Below are positions 41,851 through 53,348 of a stretch of 64,000 bases of DNA, piece by piece; positions within the stretch are counted from its first letter, which is position 1; each line of letters opens with the position of its first letter. Location: positions 2,976,001 through 3,040,000 of the forward strand of contig JAHQRK010000005.1 of NCBI GenBank assembly GCA_019828595.1. Reading direction: 5' to 3'. The DNA is from Aphanomyces cochlioides. Lineage: Eukaryota; Oomycota; Saprolegniomycetes; Saprolegniales; Verrucalvaceae. Made by a program: the position numbers and the translations under genes. The notes beneath the pieces were generated by a model. That model was given only the letters and a program-made list of their open reading frames with translations. It had not been told where the DNA came from and did no database searches.

Positions 41851-42411
41851 ATGAGCACCACTACTACTACAACCACCACAACGTCAACGACGACGGCGGT
41901 ATGCAATTTTAAAGGCTGCATCAATCCGCCCTTGCCAACCATGGATAAATGCACTGTGCATAAGAGCCGCACGATCTGCAGCTTTGAAGGATGCACAAAT
42001 ATGGTTTACGCCCGGGGTCGATGTGTCCGCCATGGGGGAAAGAAAACATGCTTGACCCCTGGATGCGCATCAAACGTACGAGGTGGGGGCTACTGCACCA
42101 AGCATGGGGGCCGCTCCCCCAAACGATACTGCATCGTGGAAGGCTGTCAAAAGCAAGCCCATGCCCACCAGAAATGTGTTCGACATGGCGGGGGACGCTA
42201 CTGCCGCGAGCCAGGATGCAGGCAACATATTCGAGTTGGAGGGTACTGCAGCCAGCACAAACCAACCCAGCCTACTGAAGAAACCGTCGATGCCTATGTG
42301 TGGGAAGCTGTCCTAAACAACCTCGTTGAGGACTGCAGCATCACTCCGAATCCTGACGAAGACTGGGGCACCCTCGTGAAAGACTTGGACGGACTCTTCA
42401 TCATGACCTAG
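41851..42411 (+). CDS. Short five-unit C-C-C-H zinc-array protein
   Basis: A single exon of 186 residues. The N-terminus is a Thr tract (MSTTTTTTTTTSTTTAV), then five CX4CX9-10CX2H units (CNFKGCINPPLPTMDKCTVH, CSFEGCTNMVYARGRCVRH, three more), then a short acidic tail (VEDCSITPNPDEDWGTLVKD). It is the smallest of the three array genes here and lacks the long activation-type region. Its own start is supported by the Thr tract; an upstream in-frame extension to 41746 is unlikely coding. Confidence 0.78.
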   Translation: MSTTTTTTTTTSTTTAVCNFKGCINPPLPTMDKCTVHKSRTICSFEGCTNMVYARGRCVRHGGKKTCLTPGCASNVRGGGYCTKHGGRSPKRYCIVEGCQKQAHAHQKCVRHGGGRYCREPGCRQHIRVGGYCSQHKPTQPTEETVDAYVWEAVLNNLVEDCSITPNPDEDWGTLVKDLDGLFIMT

Positions 42412-42478
42412 TCGACCTTGCCCTTCATAACCATAGACGATATTTTTAACAAGACATATTTCACCTTGAGAATGCAAT

Positions 42479-43706
42479 CTACTCGGAGCTCATGCGCACT
42501 TTGGCCGCGACTGTCTCTAAAACGTCCATTCCTCTCGACACGACTTCATGCTTCCACTTGCCGTCGTCGTGGAGGTAGAAGACATCGCGGAGTTGCTGGG
42601 CTGCAGCTAGACGGGCCGTTGGATCGTGGTGGTAATAAGCATTCTCAGTACGCAAAGCTCGAAGAACAACCAAGCTGGAGACGGTGCCAAACTCTTGCAA
42701 GACGCAGAGCTTCGACACTGACTCAGGGAACCACGTCGCAGCATAAGCGGGAATAGCGTAGCCTACTACACCGTCATAGCCAGAGAGGGCACCTTCGTCA
42801 TTTGAGGACAAAACTTGGCCAGGAAAGAGGCGTGGGCCAAGAGCAGGGTTGCACAAGACGTCCAAAGTGTCGACGCCACTAGGCCCCAAGCCAGTGTGCA
42901 CATCGATGAAAGCGACATGGGAGAACGACGCCAAGTCGAAACGAGTACGGAAGAACTCATGCAAAAGGCGATGACTTGGTTCAAGCTCATGGCCACCATA
43001 GAAGAGTCCCTTGGGATTGTGGTAGGTTCCGGCGACAACCGCTCGCTTGCCATTGACGTAACCCTTGGTGGCGATGTGATATCCAAGGCCAGCCCAGAAT
43101 GAGATGTCATCGGGCACGACTGGGTTCAAAATCGAGGCGAATTCCGTGTATCCAAAGCGATTGGGGTCACGAGATCGCATCTCCTCAAACTGTTTTGGTG
43201 TCAAATGGTTTCGATTCAAGTCAACGTTGTGCTCATTATATCGACGAAGCTAGAGCAAACAATCTCATTAAAATACATTGGGGAAAGAGTTGAAATACCT
43301 TGGCAAATCCATAAGGGTTGAGAGCATGCACGAACGCAATGGTAGAGTCATGTTTCTTGTTGAGAAAAGTCTCGTTGGCCAAGAGCGCCGATTGAATCGC
43401 ACTTCCAGCAAATCCTTCCACACCATGGATCCCCGACATATGAACAACAAGGGAGGACGACGAAGCGCCAGGTAGAATCGCCACATCGATGCTCAAGTCC
43501 ATTCCATCCAACGGGTACGGAATCGTGTGAAGCTCAGCCTTGGCAAAGCGAGCGTTCTCGCGGAACAAGCGACGAGCATCATAGTAATCCTCCGAGAAGT
43601 ATCGTTCGTACAGGGACACCACACGCGGGGGGGCCGTGTAAGACTTGTACGCGGTGTGCACCAAGATCGCAATCGCCAACGCAAGGACAGTCGAGATGCC
43701 ACTCAT
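42479..43706 (-). CDS. DUF2817 (M14-like) membrane-anchored peptidase-like protein
   Basis: Two exons (intron about 43252-43300) encode about 390 residues. The N-terminus MSGISTVLALAIAILVHTAY is a signal anchor. The domain has VVHMSGIHGVEGFAGSAIQ, FVHALNPYGFAK, HNVDLNRNHL, FIDVHTGLGPSG and LQEFGTVSS. This order of H-x2-E, R/N-rich loop, His and Glu is that of DUF2817, related to zinc carboxypeptidases/aspartoacylases (M14). The H-x2-E pair (HGVE) and the later His (DVHTG) would bind zinc. The substrate is unknown; the anchor suggests a secretory-pathway or surface location. Confidence 0.8.
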
Positions 43707-44424
43707 CCTGAAGGGCAACTACCGTCTGAATCGTCATCAAAGAACATACTCTAAATAGTGTACGTTCAACATTCACACTAACTACGATATTTGCCAGCTG
43801 AAATTCACAGTAAATTCCATTTTGGAGGATCCTGGTGACATTTCGCCAAGGAAGTTCGCCCCGTTGAATGCACGAAGCTTTGGAAGTTTGCTCGCCAAGA
43901 CAGCTGTGAGCTCAAGATGAACGGAGAACTCACAGAGGGGAAAGCGATCACAGTATATGTCTCCCTCGGCCAAGATTACTTTGGAAACACTGCAGACATT
44001 CCCCCCTTTGTGTTTAATGAGTGAAATCTAAACGCCAGAGCAAGAGTACAAGTATGAGCAATCACCCCCTCGAATGCCCTCCCCGCTATCTCTTCCCTCC
44101 ATCCAGGGCTTGTCTCTGGTCCGATTGAACCTCCCTACAACATTATGACAGGCCAATCCTGGGCTGAACATGGGAATACATCCGAAGCCAAAGTCGAATT
44201 CCCTCTATAACACAGCCGACGTTTGGTGTGAATGCCAGCTTCGTTGTAGGGACTTATCTTTGCATAAAAGTCCACTCGCCAGCGCTGGATAACTTGGCCA
44301 AAGATTTTTTGTGTCGAGTTGAAAAATTTGCAGAAATATGAAACTACGAAATTACATATTTTTGAAATATTGATTTTGAAAGGATTGCGTGGAATATTGG
44401 CCAATTTTGCAGCGTCCAACCAAG
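43707..44424. other. Gap, no supported gene
   Basis: A minus frame at 43782-43973 (FPLCEFSVHLELTAVLASKL) looks partly coding but has no start context or partner. No transposon ends or RNA gene recognised. Confidence 0.35.
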
Positions 44425-45452
44425 ATGAGCACACCGACGTAAGGACGCAGATTTCCACCTCGATCTCGATGCTTATCTTTGCGTAGTAGCGATGCTGATG
44501 TCATGCCCATGTTCTTCTTAAACCCTGGTGGCGGCCCGTCTTCGAACGACAAGAAGGAAGAAGATTCGAGCACTCCAGCCAAGTCGTCGTATGCAAGTCT
44601 ACCAAAGCAAAACTACCAAAACCCATGGGAAGCCAATGGTCTGGATCAACAATATCAATCCCTTCGAAAGCGAAACACGGGCGCGAATGGACTCGGCAGC
44701 AATGGTGATGCTTCCTCGTCCTCGTCGACTTCAGAATCGACATCTATCTTTCGAGACACAACAGCCACTTCGATTCCAACAGTATGATACATCATCAAGT
44801 GGAGCTTCCTCGACGAATTATTTGTAGAATTCGCTTTTTGCATCCCTCTCGTCCAAGCTCGACTCCCGATCCACAGCGACAACACCTGCATCCTCGGAAT
44901 CCTCAACAAAGTCTTCGTCATTCTTATTCCCAAGTCTCCAAACCCAAGAATGGGGACACGATGAAGTGTACTGGATCACTGTCTTCGGGTTTCCCATCCA
45001 AGATATGGACGCCATCTTCTCTTACTTTCAAACACTCGGCGACGTACTCGAACCTGCCTCAATCCCCTCCTAAAATTCCTTCCCTGTAGGTTGTTCAATA
45101 CCGATATGGCCGTGGCAATTGGCTCTACATCCGCTACCGCACTCGTCTTCAAGCCGAGAAGGCGTTGCAAGAATCTGGCTCGACGTTGTCTGGCCGTATC
45201 ATGATCGGAACGAAACGATGTCTCGCGTGGGAAATGGACGCTGATGCGCCAGTGTGCAACCTCACTGACACACATGCACCACCTGCTCCTCTCTTGTCCA
45301 GGTATATTCATCTCCTCGTGATCCTTTTGTCCTCAATGCCGGAAATGTTGTAGAGACTTGCAAGTGAATCCACCAGAAATCGACGTGATGGAATCGCCTC
45401 GCAGACAAGATGACATGTGCTCTCGCTTCCTTCGATTCCTCTTTAATGTATA
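44425..45452 (+). CDS. NUP35: Nucleoporin Nup35/Nup53
   Basis: Five exons with introns of about 45-52 nt give about 265 residues. The N-terminus has MFFLNPGGGPSSNDKK, the kind of FLxPG segment seen in Nup35, then Asn/Ser-rich disorder. The central Nup35-type RRM (MPPN) reads EVYWITVFGFPIQDMDAIFSYFQTLGD, GNWLYIRYRTRLQAEKAL and GRIMIGTKRC. The final residues FLRFLFNV form the hydrophobic amphipathic end used for membrane binding in this family. The protein anchors the inner ring of the nuclear pore. It is convergent with the CLC gene, 13 bp between stops. Confidence 0.88.
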
Positions 45453-45465
45453 AATGCCACTGCAT

Positions 45466-48354
45466 TCATGCATGGCCATCCTGAAGGTCTTCGTCATCGT
45501 AGTCGTCGCCGTCCAAGAGCGGTTGCTGTTTCGAAGCTTGGAGCATGCGCTTGACTTGATCGTGGCGATCTATGTGTCGCTTAAAGATCTTTGGGAGCTG
45601 CCACGTCAGTCGAGTGCTCTCGTCTTTCGTCGAATAGTTGTACGTGTCGACATGGTCGTCATCGCCATCGTCGCCTTTACTCAGTCGCCAACAGCGAGCA
45701 CAGTGATCTTCTTCGAGCTCTCGTCTAGTGAGGAGCCCTTTGACGTTGTTATGGCGGTTCACCACGACCAAATGGCGCAGGCCCGACGATCGAAACAACC
45801 GATAAGCCCGTGTGAACGGCGCTTCTTCTTGGATCACAAACGGCGTTTGGTTCATGTACGGTGTCAAATCAACCCAGCATTCGCGTTCTCTAAAGTAGGG
45901 ACGCATCACAATCCAAGGAGGGAAATTGAAACGTACTGTTCTGTTAGGGTGTAGGCAGTCTCAGGTTCGGGGTAATTGGGATAACTTGCTTCCATGTCCC
46001 TGTAGCTCAAGCAAGATGTCGCGTCGTCGATGGAGACGCCGCCGCTGCTGCTATTTTCTCTTGGGGGATGTCTTAAAAATGGCCGTGGCTTCGTCACTGA
46101 AAAATCTTTCTGCGCTAGAAGCACTGTGAGCTGTTTGCGCAAGATCAATCCCGCAAAGAATTTCGATCCGAAAGTTGGATCATCCACGATGACAGGAAAG
46201 CCATTGTGCGTCGTGAGGCACAAATAATCCCAGATGAGGCCTACAAGACCAGTCTAGACAGGTTGTGAGGTGGTTGTCCTTACCAGCGCGTTCGACGGTG
46301 CGGAGACACTTGGGATGTCGAGTCATAACGTGTTTGACTCGCATGCGCAGCCCTTCGACTGGCGGATCCCAATCTAAGAAGGGCAAATGCCGCAGGTGAA
46401 TGTGAATATCATAGATGCCATGGTTGAAATAGTTGCCGACCCAGCGCGCTGAAAATAGCGTCACGATCAATGGCAAACCGTACTCGACATTGCCTGTACA
46501 CGACAGAGTGAGCATGAGCAGGATGACAACAAACGTGTACCAGTGCACTCGAGCAGGATGACCGTGAGGGAAATTGTCATGCGTGTCACGCCACCAAGCA
46601 TTGCCGCAGATCCAATAAGGCCATAAATGCGGGCGTCGATAAGTTTGCCATGGTGAAGCGTCGTAATGTGGTTGATAATACGAGTCCAGAGGCGGCCGTA
46701 GGCAGCACCGATCAAGAGTGCTGGGATAAAGAGACCGCTCGGTACTTTGAGGCCATACGTCATACATGCCAAAAACATGTTTGTGAGCCAAAAAACTAAA
46801 GAGAAACCATGAGCTAACCTGCAAAACAGTCATGTACCAATAAGGTTTTGGACGTCAAAAGTCTCGGAAGGCGCATGATAAAGATGTCGGATGGCAGATT
46901 CACCCGGAGACAGCAAGAGCGTCGCGAGATCATTGTACTGGCCTTTAGGGCAGTAGAACTGCAGAAGTTCTTCGCGGTAGGGATATGTGTCCTCTTGATT
47001 CTCAGCTTGAGGTAGGGCATGACAAGTTCCCCACGTGACGCTGATCCAAAAAGCTGCCGACGTCACGAGGACAGCCATGAGCAACGCTTCGATTAGCAAG
47101 ACGCATTTGGTTTGAACCCAACGAGCGCGGAACCTACAAAGCTTGTTTAGTCATTGCTCCAATGGTTAATATTGGAGAGACCGTGAGAGACGGACGTTAA
47201 GTGCATTGAAGAAAGCGCCTTGGATGCCACCACCAGCACCCATGCAGATGAAAATTGGGATTTCCCAGACTTGATAAGTTGACAGCGTGAATGGGCCGAG
47301 CGTGAACGTACCAGCTTGGCCACCTAACGTTCCCCATCCACTCGCCGACATGCCAGAGATAAAGAAAGCCAATGTGAACGTGGACACCATGGCACAAAAG
47401 AGAGTACGCCACGTGAGGTTTTGGTTCCAAAAGGACGCGCCTTCCTCAAGAACAAAAAGGACACCGCCGATGGGAGCACCAAAGGCAGCAGCGACTCCAG
47501 CTGCAGCACCACATGATAAAAAGTCTCGCTTCTCACGATCGTTTCGAAAGCCAGCAAAATATGTGAAACTAAGAACAATGAGTAACCTGTGGATCGTATG
47601 AGAGACACTACCTCGTGTCGTATCCTAGCGCGTTGGACTTGCCTTGTGAGAGGCCGGCCGCAATGATGCCGCCACTGTCATGACGTATTAGCATTTATGA
47701 GTACGACGGAATTATACCTGTGGATCATCGGTCCTTCTTTACCAACTGGTAAGCCACCTGCGACAGAGCACACCGTGCCTATAACTTTGCAGCAAAGCGT
47801 TCGAAAGCGTAGCATGCGAGGAATTTTGAGCCCGTTAAGCATGGATTTGATTTCCGAGATGCCTTATTACGTCACATCAAGCATGGTACAATGCATGCAA
47901 ACTTACCCGATCCAGCCGCGACCGGCTCGACAAATATGGTCAAGATCGCAGCGAATGCTACTAGGCCGACGTTGATTCCCAAGACAACACCGTAGACAAG
48001 TGTCTGCGAGTCTGGTCCACTCACAAGATAATGCTCCATGATGTGGCGCTTGATTTGAGAGACATGTTGTGTACAAAAGAGAAGAATGATGCCCGCAAGG
48101 GCAGTGAGGAAGCCTGTAAACAATGTGAGGACCCATCGAAAAAACACCGAGAAGCGTCGTTCCCGTCCATCGCGGAATTTGTAGCTCATGCCTATTTCGA
48201 ACATCGTGAGCGACGCACTCCACCATTTCAAGCGTTCCCACCAGACTTATTGACGACGCTTTCAAACAGGTCTACAATTTCGTCAAGATTTATCCTTTAG
48301 AACGCGCTACGTACCATAATCCAAGCTCTCGATGTCCTTGGCCCGCCGGCGCAT
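45466..48354 (-). CDS. CLC-type chloride channel/transporter with CBS domains
   Basis: About nine exons. It starts [22 protein letters not shown] (first intron about 69 nt). The CLC core has [15 protein letters not shown] (selectivity motif, Pro replaced by Ser), [16 protein letters not shown] with the gating Glu, [42 protein letters not shown] and [18 protein letters not shown]. Two CBS domains follow ([13 protein letters not shown], then [15 protein letters not shown] and [22 protein letters not shown]). The order and the GKEGP Glu point to the CLC-6/7-like exchangers of intracellular membranes, moving Cl- against H+. The C-terminal exon ends in Asp-rich sequence. Intron edges in 46.2-47.6 kb were only partly checked. 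Confidence 0.85.
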
Positions 48355-48585
48355 CGTAGATCTTGTCTTCCTTTTCTGAAATGACCGCAGCCGTCAACAA
48401 AGGAATGCTGGTCAATCTCTCCGCCAATCAAACTTCATTTTGACAATTATCCGGCCAATCAGAAGGCATAATTCGTCATTGGGGAATTTGGATTGCCGTC
48501 TCGACATCCGAGACATCCACGCCGCCGCCTCAACCGCTCATTATCGATGGATTTCGACGAAGTGAAAGCTTTCCAAGAAGACTAA

Positions 48586-48827
48586 ATGAAACATGGCAAG
48601 TAGACAAGAAGATTTGAGTTTCCCGGCCGATTGCATCAAGAAACGATGGAGATTTGCAAGAGTTATCGCCCTCCGAAGACAAATTGCGCAATCGACCTGA
48701 AAAGAGATCGCGGTGGGTTTTTCGCGAGAAGAAAGCGCGCATTGAGGCTAATATGTACGACAATGCACGCGCTCAACGTGGTGCAATGAAAAGACGCCGA
48801 GGTTTGGCAGGCGTTTTGAGTCTGTGA
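48586..48827 (+). CDS. Small basic protein, unrecognised
   Basis: ATG AAA CAT GGC AA, then a 41-nt intron (48600-48640), joins a second exon to give 66 residues (MKHGKNDGDLQELSPSEDK, then RWVFREKKARIEANMYDNAR, ending LAGVLSL). The second exon is clearly better than chance in composition. Directly upstream, ATG 48547 opens a 12-codon frame (MDFDEVKAFQED) whose stop abuts this ATG: a possible upstream ORF or an alternative first exon. It lies between the CLC start and the LRRC46-like start. Confidence 0.38.
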
Positions 48828-48876
48828 AACGTTTGGTAGCTGTAGAAACGGTGCCAAAGAGCTCAGAAAGTTGAAA

Positions 48877-50100
48877 ATGGACGAAGGTGATCCAACATCA
48901 ATCATCGAGCGCGACGAAACGACAAAGTCGGAGCTTCCTCCTGCGAAGATCAATATGCAGCTCATTCGGAAGTGCATGAATTTAACGCGCGACTCAACGG
49001 ACGACGAAGAGTATCTCTACGAGACGACATTGAAATCTCACTTCGTTGTCATAGAGCTTCTCAACTGTTGCTCAAGACAGTGCTGCGTCTCGACTGGCAG
49101 CGCATCGGCAAGATTGAAAACTTGGATGTGTTCTCGCACATTCGTGAGTTATATCTCCAGCACGTACGTCAGACCTTCCATGACAATGCTTGATAGAGCT
49201 ATAGAACTTGATTCTCCGCATTGAAAACCTCGACTTCCATGACCATTTGGAGTTCTTGGCGCTATCGCACAACCAAATCTCCAAGGTATCCTTTCTCTTC
49301 GTCTCTTTCTTCATGCCAAGACTCCCTCTGCGTAGATTGAGAACCTTTCCCATCTAACAAAGGTGCTGGAAACTTGCCCAACAATCCTCATGACTTGCTC
49401 TAGCTCAAATTCCTGGATCTGTCCTACAACAAAATTACGAAATTGGACATTGGTAAGCGCCGCCCCTTCTTCGGTGAAATCTAACACCAAGAAGATGAGC
49501 TACCGCAATCGCTACGTGTCTTGCGCCTTGCTGGAAACCCATTGACGGAATCTTGGCCTAACTATGCCAATGCGCTCTTTGATGCCTTTCCTCTGCTCAC
49601 GGTTGGTCCAGGCGTGTTGTCTGAATAGCTCATGGAGTCTGAACTAGGCTTGCGATGAATATCGCCGCGATGGCGCAGCGAGTCCAACAAACCATGGACA
49701 AACGATGCAACAGCACCTGGCCTGTACGAGCAACTGCCTATTTGGAAAGGGTTCTCTGATGTTTATCGGTAGTGCAATCGCCTATTGATGCTGATTCATC
49801 TCGTGAAGAAATCAAGGAGCAGAAGGAGCGCATGAGTGCACGCCACGCTTCGAAAATGAAGGAAATGAACGAAGGTTTGGACGAGGTGCGTTCAAATGTT
49901 AGTTGAAAAATGCTGTATGAAGGACGTAGGAGCGCGATCAAATTGTGGAGCGATCCATGCGACGTATGCGAGAGCGCCGTAAGAAACTGCAACAACAGAC
50001 GCAGACGTATTTGGAAGAAGCGGCGTCTCATGTTCAATCGCGTCATGCTGAGCATGCCTCTTGGCGTAAAGCGAAGTTGGAAGGCTCGTCGTCGGCGTAG
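48877..50100 (+). CDS. LRRC46: LRRC46-like leucine-rich-repeat, coiled-coil protein
   Basis: Nine exons with introns of about 40-50 nt encode about 300 residues. After MDEGDPTSIIERDETTK and LIRKCMNLTRDSTDDEEA come SDS22-type leucine-rich repeats: TVLRLDWQRIGKIENLD, HIRELYLQHNLILRIENLD, HLEFLALSHNQISKIENLS, LKFLDLSYNKITKLDID and LRVLRLAGNPLTES. The C-terminus is coiled coil (REEIKEQKERMSARH, QIVERSMRRMRERRKKL). The layout and the DELPQSLRVLRLAGNP end match LRRC46-like axonemal proteins. The exact orthologue needs a tree. Convergent with the Got1 gene. Confidence 0.75.
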
Positions 50101-50124
50101 TACTAGATATATTACATGGTAACA

Positions 50125-50547
50125 CTAGACTTGGTACCCTCGTTTTTGTGCGCCTGCAAGCTTGTCGACGACGTCACCAATTACGGGAAGGTTCAAGACA
50201 GGGCCGATCACAGGTGTTTGCCGCAAAAAGGCGACTGCCACCGGAAAGAACGAGCCAAAGAGATTGAGGAAGCCAAACGCTTGGACACACATGCCGATGA
50301 TAGGATATCGAATCATGACGAGGAAGATGCCACCCAGGAAACACGCAATGCCTCGCCACCGTTCGACTCGCGTAAAGAATTTGATCGTTCTTGTCAATCC
50401 AATCGTAAGCGCCAGACCAGAGAGAAAGAGCACATCGCCGATGGCAAGAAGCGCGGCGTCAAAGAAGAGAAGCACGCCAAGAAAAAGGAAGAGAAAGCCA
50501 AGGCCTAGGAGGAGCGTGCCAATCTTGCGGTTGTCGTCGAAGTTCAT
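50125..50547 (-). CDS. GOT1: Vesicle transport protein Got1
   Basis: An intronless frame of 140 residues. It reads MNFDDNRKIGTLLLGLGFLF and has four TM segments, with LFFDAALLAIGDVLFLSGLA, RWRGIACFLGGIFLVMIRYP and GMCVQAFGFLNLFGSFFP. The end, VAVAFLRQTPVIGPVLNLP, is highly typical of Got1/Golt1. The protein acts in fusion of ER-derived vesicles with the Golgi. Length equals that of the family. Confidence 0.93.
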   Translation of the reverse strand: MNFDDNRKIGTLLLGLGFLFLFLGVLLFFDAALLAIGDVLFLSGLALTIGLTRTIKFFTRVERWRGIACFLGGIFLVMIRYPIIGMCVQAFGFLNLFGSFFPVAVAFLRQTPVIGPVLNLPVIGDVVDKLAGAQKRGYQV

Positions 50548-50830
50548 CTCGTGTCGAAAAGTTGTGTGCGGAAACGACCGGTCGCTTGCACGGAATTGGC
50601 CAAAATGGAGAAATTGACTTGGCTACATCTAATTGGCCAAAATTCAAAATAGAAAGGAGTGATTAAAAGAACAAAAAAGAAAAGGAGATTAAAAGACAAG
50701 TGTAAAAGACAAAAAAGACACATACCAGAATCAAGTCAATTTGGAAAATGGCGCGAAGAGGGAAGATCCATGCGATGGAAGAGGAAGACGGCCAACGATG
50801 GAGAAGATAGACGACTGGGATGGAGAAGTA

Positions 50831-51321
50831 TCAAGATGAATGCTGGAAAATGAATAAGGAAAGAGAGTGCGAAGGAAAGACGACAGCGAGAGACTCAGGT
50901 AGGGCTTGTACAATGCTGAAGACATCAATGTAGGGAAAATGAACGAAGAACTCGAAGAAGGCGAGGGCTTGGCTGTCTTTCTCAAAGGAGGATCGACATG
51001 CAAGGTAAGTCGTCCTGAACACTCTGCAGAGCCTGGACACAAATTTTTGAGCGTTGCTCTGGACGTATTGAAATGGTTCTTACCATTTGCGATGTTCGTC
51101 GATCTTTTTGCCGAGTCCAAGAACAAACATGCATCGATGCAGCTGACGCCTCGGTCAATTTGACATGCATCACGGGAACTTCGGTCACTTCTGCAGTGCG
51201 ATCTTTTGGAGAAGTGTTCAATGTCCCAGTGTCTCGACCTCCCACACCGGGAACAAATCTGAGGTTGGCGGCGAATGTCACCTGGACGGCTGCAGATCGC
51301 TTGTTCAGCTTGGACATCCAT
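50831..51321 (-). CDS. Unresolved coding-like region
   Basis: Two plausible minus segments lie here: MSKLNKRSAAVQVTFAANLR with VTEVPVMHVKLTEASAASMH (51317-51120), and FFEFFVHFPYIDVFSIVQAL (51040-50831). They could be joined by an intron of about 80 nt. Plus-strand frames overlap (50906-51163, 51073-51486) and I cannot choose. No domain is recognised. The region abuts TE2, so it may be the 3' part of a gene broken by that insertion. Confidence 0.25.
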
Positions 51322-51771
51322 AAGCGTGATCTGAATGTCGTCTTACTCGTGGCTCATCGCCTCCTCTTGCACCGTTCGTTGTGCATATGCGACCAGGTTT
51401 CCTCCTGTCTTTTGTACAGCACATCAGTACAGGGAACGACGGAATTATGGACGGAATTATGGCACTATTGGTACTTCGATTATTAAGGCTTTTGTCCAAT
51501 CATATGTAACAATTTAGGTTCGAAGTTCGTACATATATTCACCCAATCACAAGCAGTAAGTGTGGAGTCCCACGGTGCTTGTATCGAGGTTCAAATCATT
51601 TCCAATGTCGTAGCTCGATATACTCTTAATTATCTACTATTGACGTTTTCACGATTTGTGCGAAAAGGAAAAACTCCTTTTTGAAAATCTTTTCTATTTG
51701 AGTCTATCCGGATCCGGTTATTACAGCGGAATTTCGCGCGCAACCTCACAATTGAAATACCAACCAGAGAG

Positions 51772-53328
51772 ATGAATAGCGGCACCTTCGTCTTCAACAT
51801 TTACACGAGCTCATCAGAGACGCCAACCTTTATGTCACATAGAGGAAAGAGATATGAGTCAAACATGAAGATACGGACCACTCGTGCAGACGAGATCCGT
51901 GACGCCATTCTTGCCAAGTACGATGTAATTGACGATCCACTGTGGAAAGACCCATACGTTGAGCATCGGACGAATGTTTTGTATTTCGCTCGATGGCCAA
52001 ATGGGCCAAAACGCTTGATATCTGCAGTGCACAACGACGACGACTGGACCACTTTCCTACAAACTGGCGGGATGCCAAACCAAGACGACTTCAGCTTTCC
52101 TGTGGAAGTTGATGTACTTGTATGGACAAAACGAAAGTCAAAGCGGAGAAATATCGTTCCTGACGACAATTGATCTCTGAAGAAAAAGTCTTGCGTTGTT
52201 CAAGTTGTTGTCCAGGAACCGGTTTATCAACATAAAGGCAAAACCCGTCGTGCATCACGTGAACTCCGTTGTGGTCGAGCATTTCCTCCAACTAAGACAC
52301 CCGTTGCGACCTTTGAATTCGATGAGGAATACTTGTTGGCCAATACTACTCTTGGGAATTTCCGTGTTGAATTGCTCGAAAAATTGCATGCCGGATCTGA
52401 CAGAGCACGTCAATGCCTTCGATGTATTGACCAAGAACGTTGAGGTCTTTACAAGTCATGTGGTGGCGGAACAAAAATGGAGCTTATATCCGACACTCGA
52501 ATGTTGCAACATTGTGTTCGGACATCCCTTGCCATTTCAGGGGTGAAAACTATTGCTGTGGCCTTCGGCAGTGGCAATTTGATGGATGATTGTATTGTCA
52601 CGGCTCAATGTGACGGCGACGAGCATTTCTCTCAGATTGAGATATCAACGCCAAAGATTGCGAACGCACCAAACTCCAATAAGAAGTCAAGTGCTGATTC
52701 AAAGGTATCAATGACGATTGCCGAGAAACTTGTACAAGTGATTTACTCAAACGAGGTGAGCCCTCTTCATCATGGGTTTCATTCCCGACATGCAACTTTC
52801 TTGGCGAACTATTTCAATCAACATCCTGCAAAAACAGTGAAGCTTGGTTCTTTCATCGAAGACGGTGACATGGTTCAGTTATTCGAAGATATCTTTTTTC
52901 CTGAGTGGAGCCATCGCACAGCACTCAAAGCATGCGGTGATGGTCCGTTGCCTGCTAAGGGACAATTCCCTCCTGCCGAAGGAACAAATACACCTCCCCA
53001 GTTTGTGTTTAAACCCACATCAAATGGCTTGGCAGACACTCTTGCAACTCTTGTTGAAATGCGAGTGAAAGAATTTGATGTGAAGTCAGAAGTTTGGTTG
53101 AACGGTTTGCGGCATGTTGCTCAAAGTGAAAATGAAAGGGGCCTTCTAACACATGAACGCATTCGAACTATGGTTCGAACATTGATGGACAAGCGTAACC
53201 GAGATGTTTTGGTTAATCTTGTGAAAAAGACAAGTGATGGCGGAGACATCAATCATCCCAATCCAGATGCGTTTGTTTCAGAGTACGAAGTACTTGATGA
53301 TCTAGGCTTTGTTATCGCATTCGAGTAA
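51772..53328 (+). pseudogene. Accessory ORF of TE2, unknown function, interrupted
   Basis: One frame extends 519 codons from ATG 51772 to TAA 53326-53328 with two in-frame TGA codons (52171-52173 and 52441-52443). The first lies between PDDN and SLKKKS. Around the second, another frame (VNAFDVLTKNVEVFTSHVVAEQ) looks better between about 52395 and 52545, so compensating frameshifts are an alternative. The N-terminus has a sheet-like start (TFVFNIYTSSSET) and WPNGPKRLISAVHNDDDW. The C-terminal half has EMRVKEFDVKSEVWLNGLRHV and ends LDDLGFVIAFE. No recognised domain. It faces the transposase as in TE1. Confidence 0.6.
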
Positions 53329-53348
53329 GCACAATAAACTTAATTGCA

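Noticed and set aside
52196..52546. Separate gene overlapping the TE2 accessory ORF
   Set aside because: Part of it looks coding, but it fits better as a frameshifted segment of the same transposon ORF.
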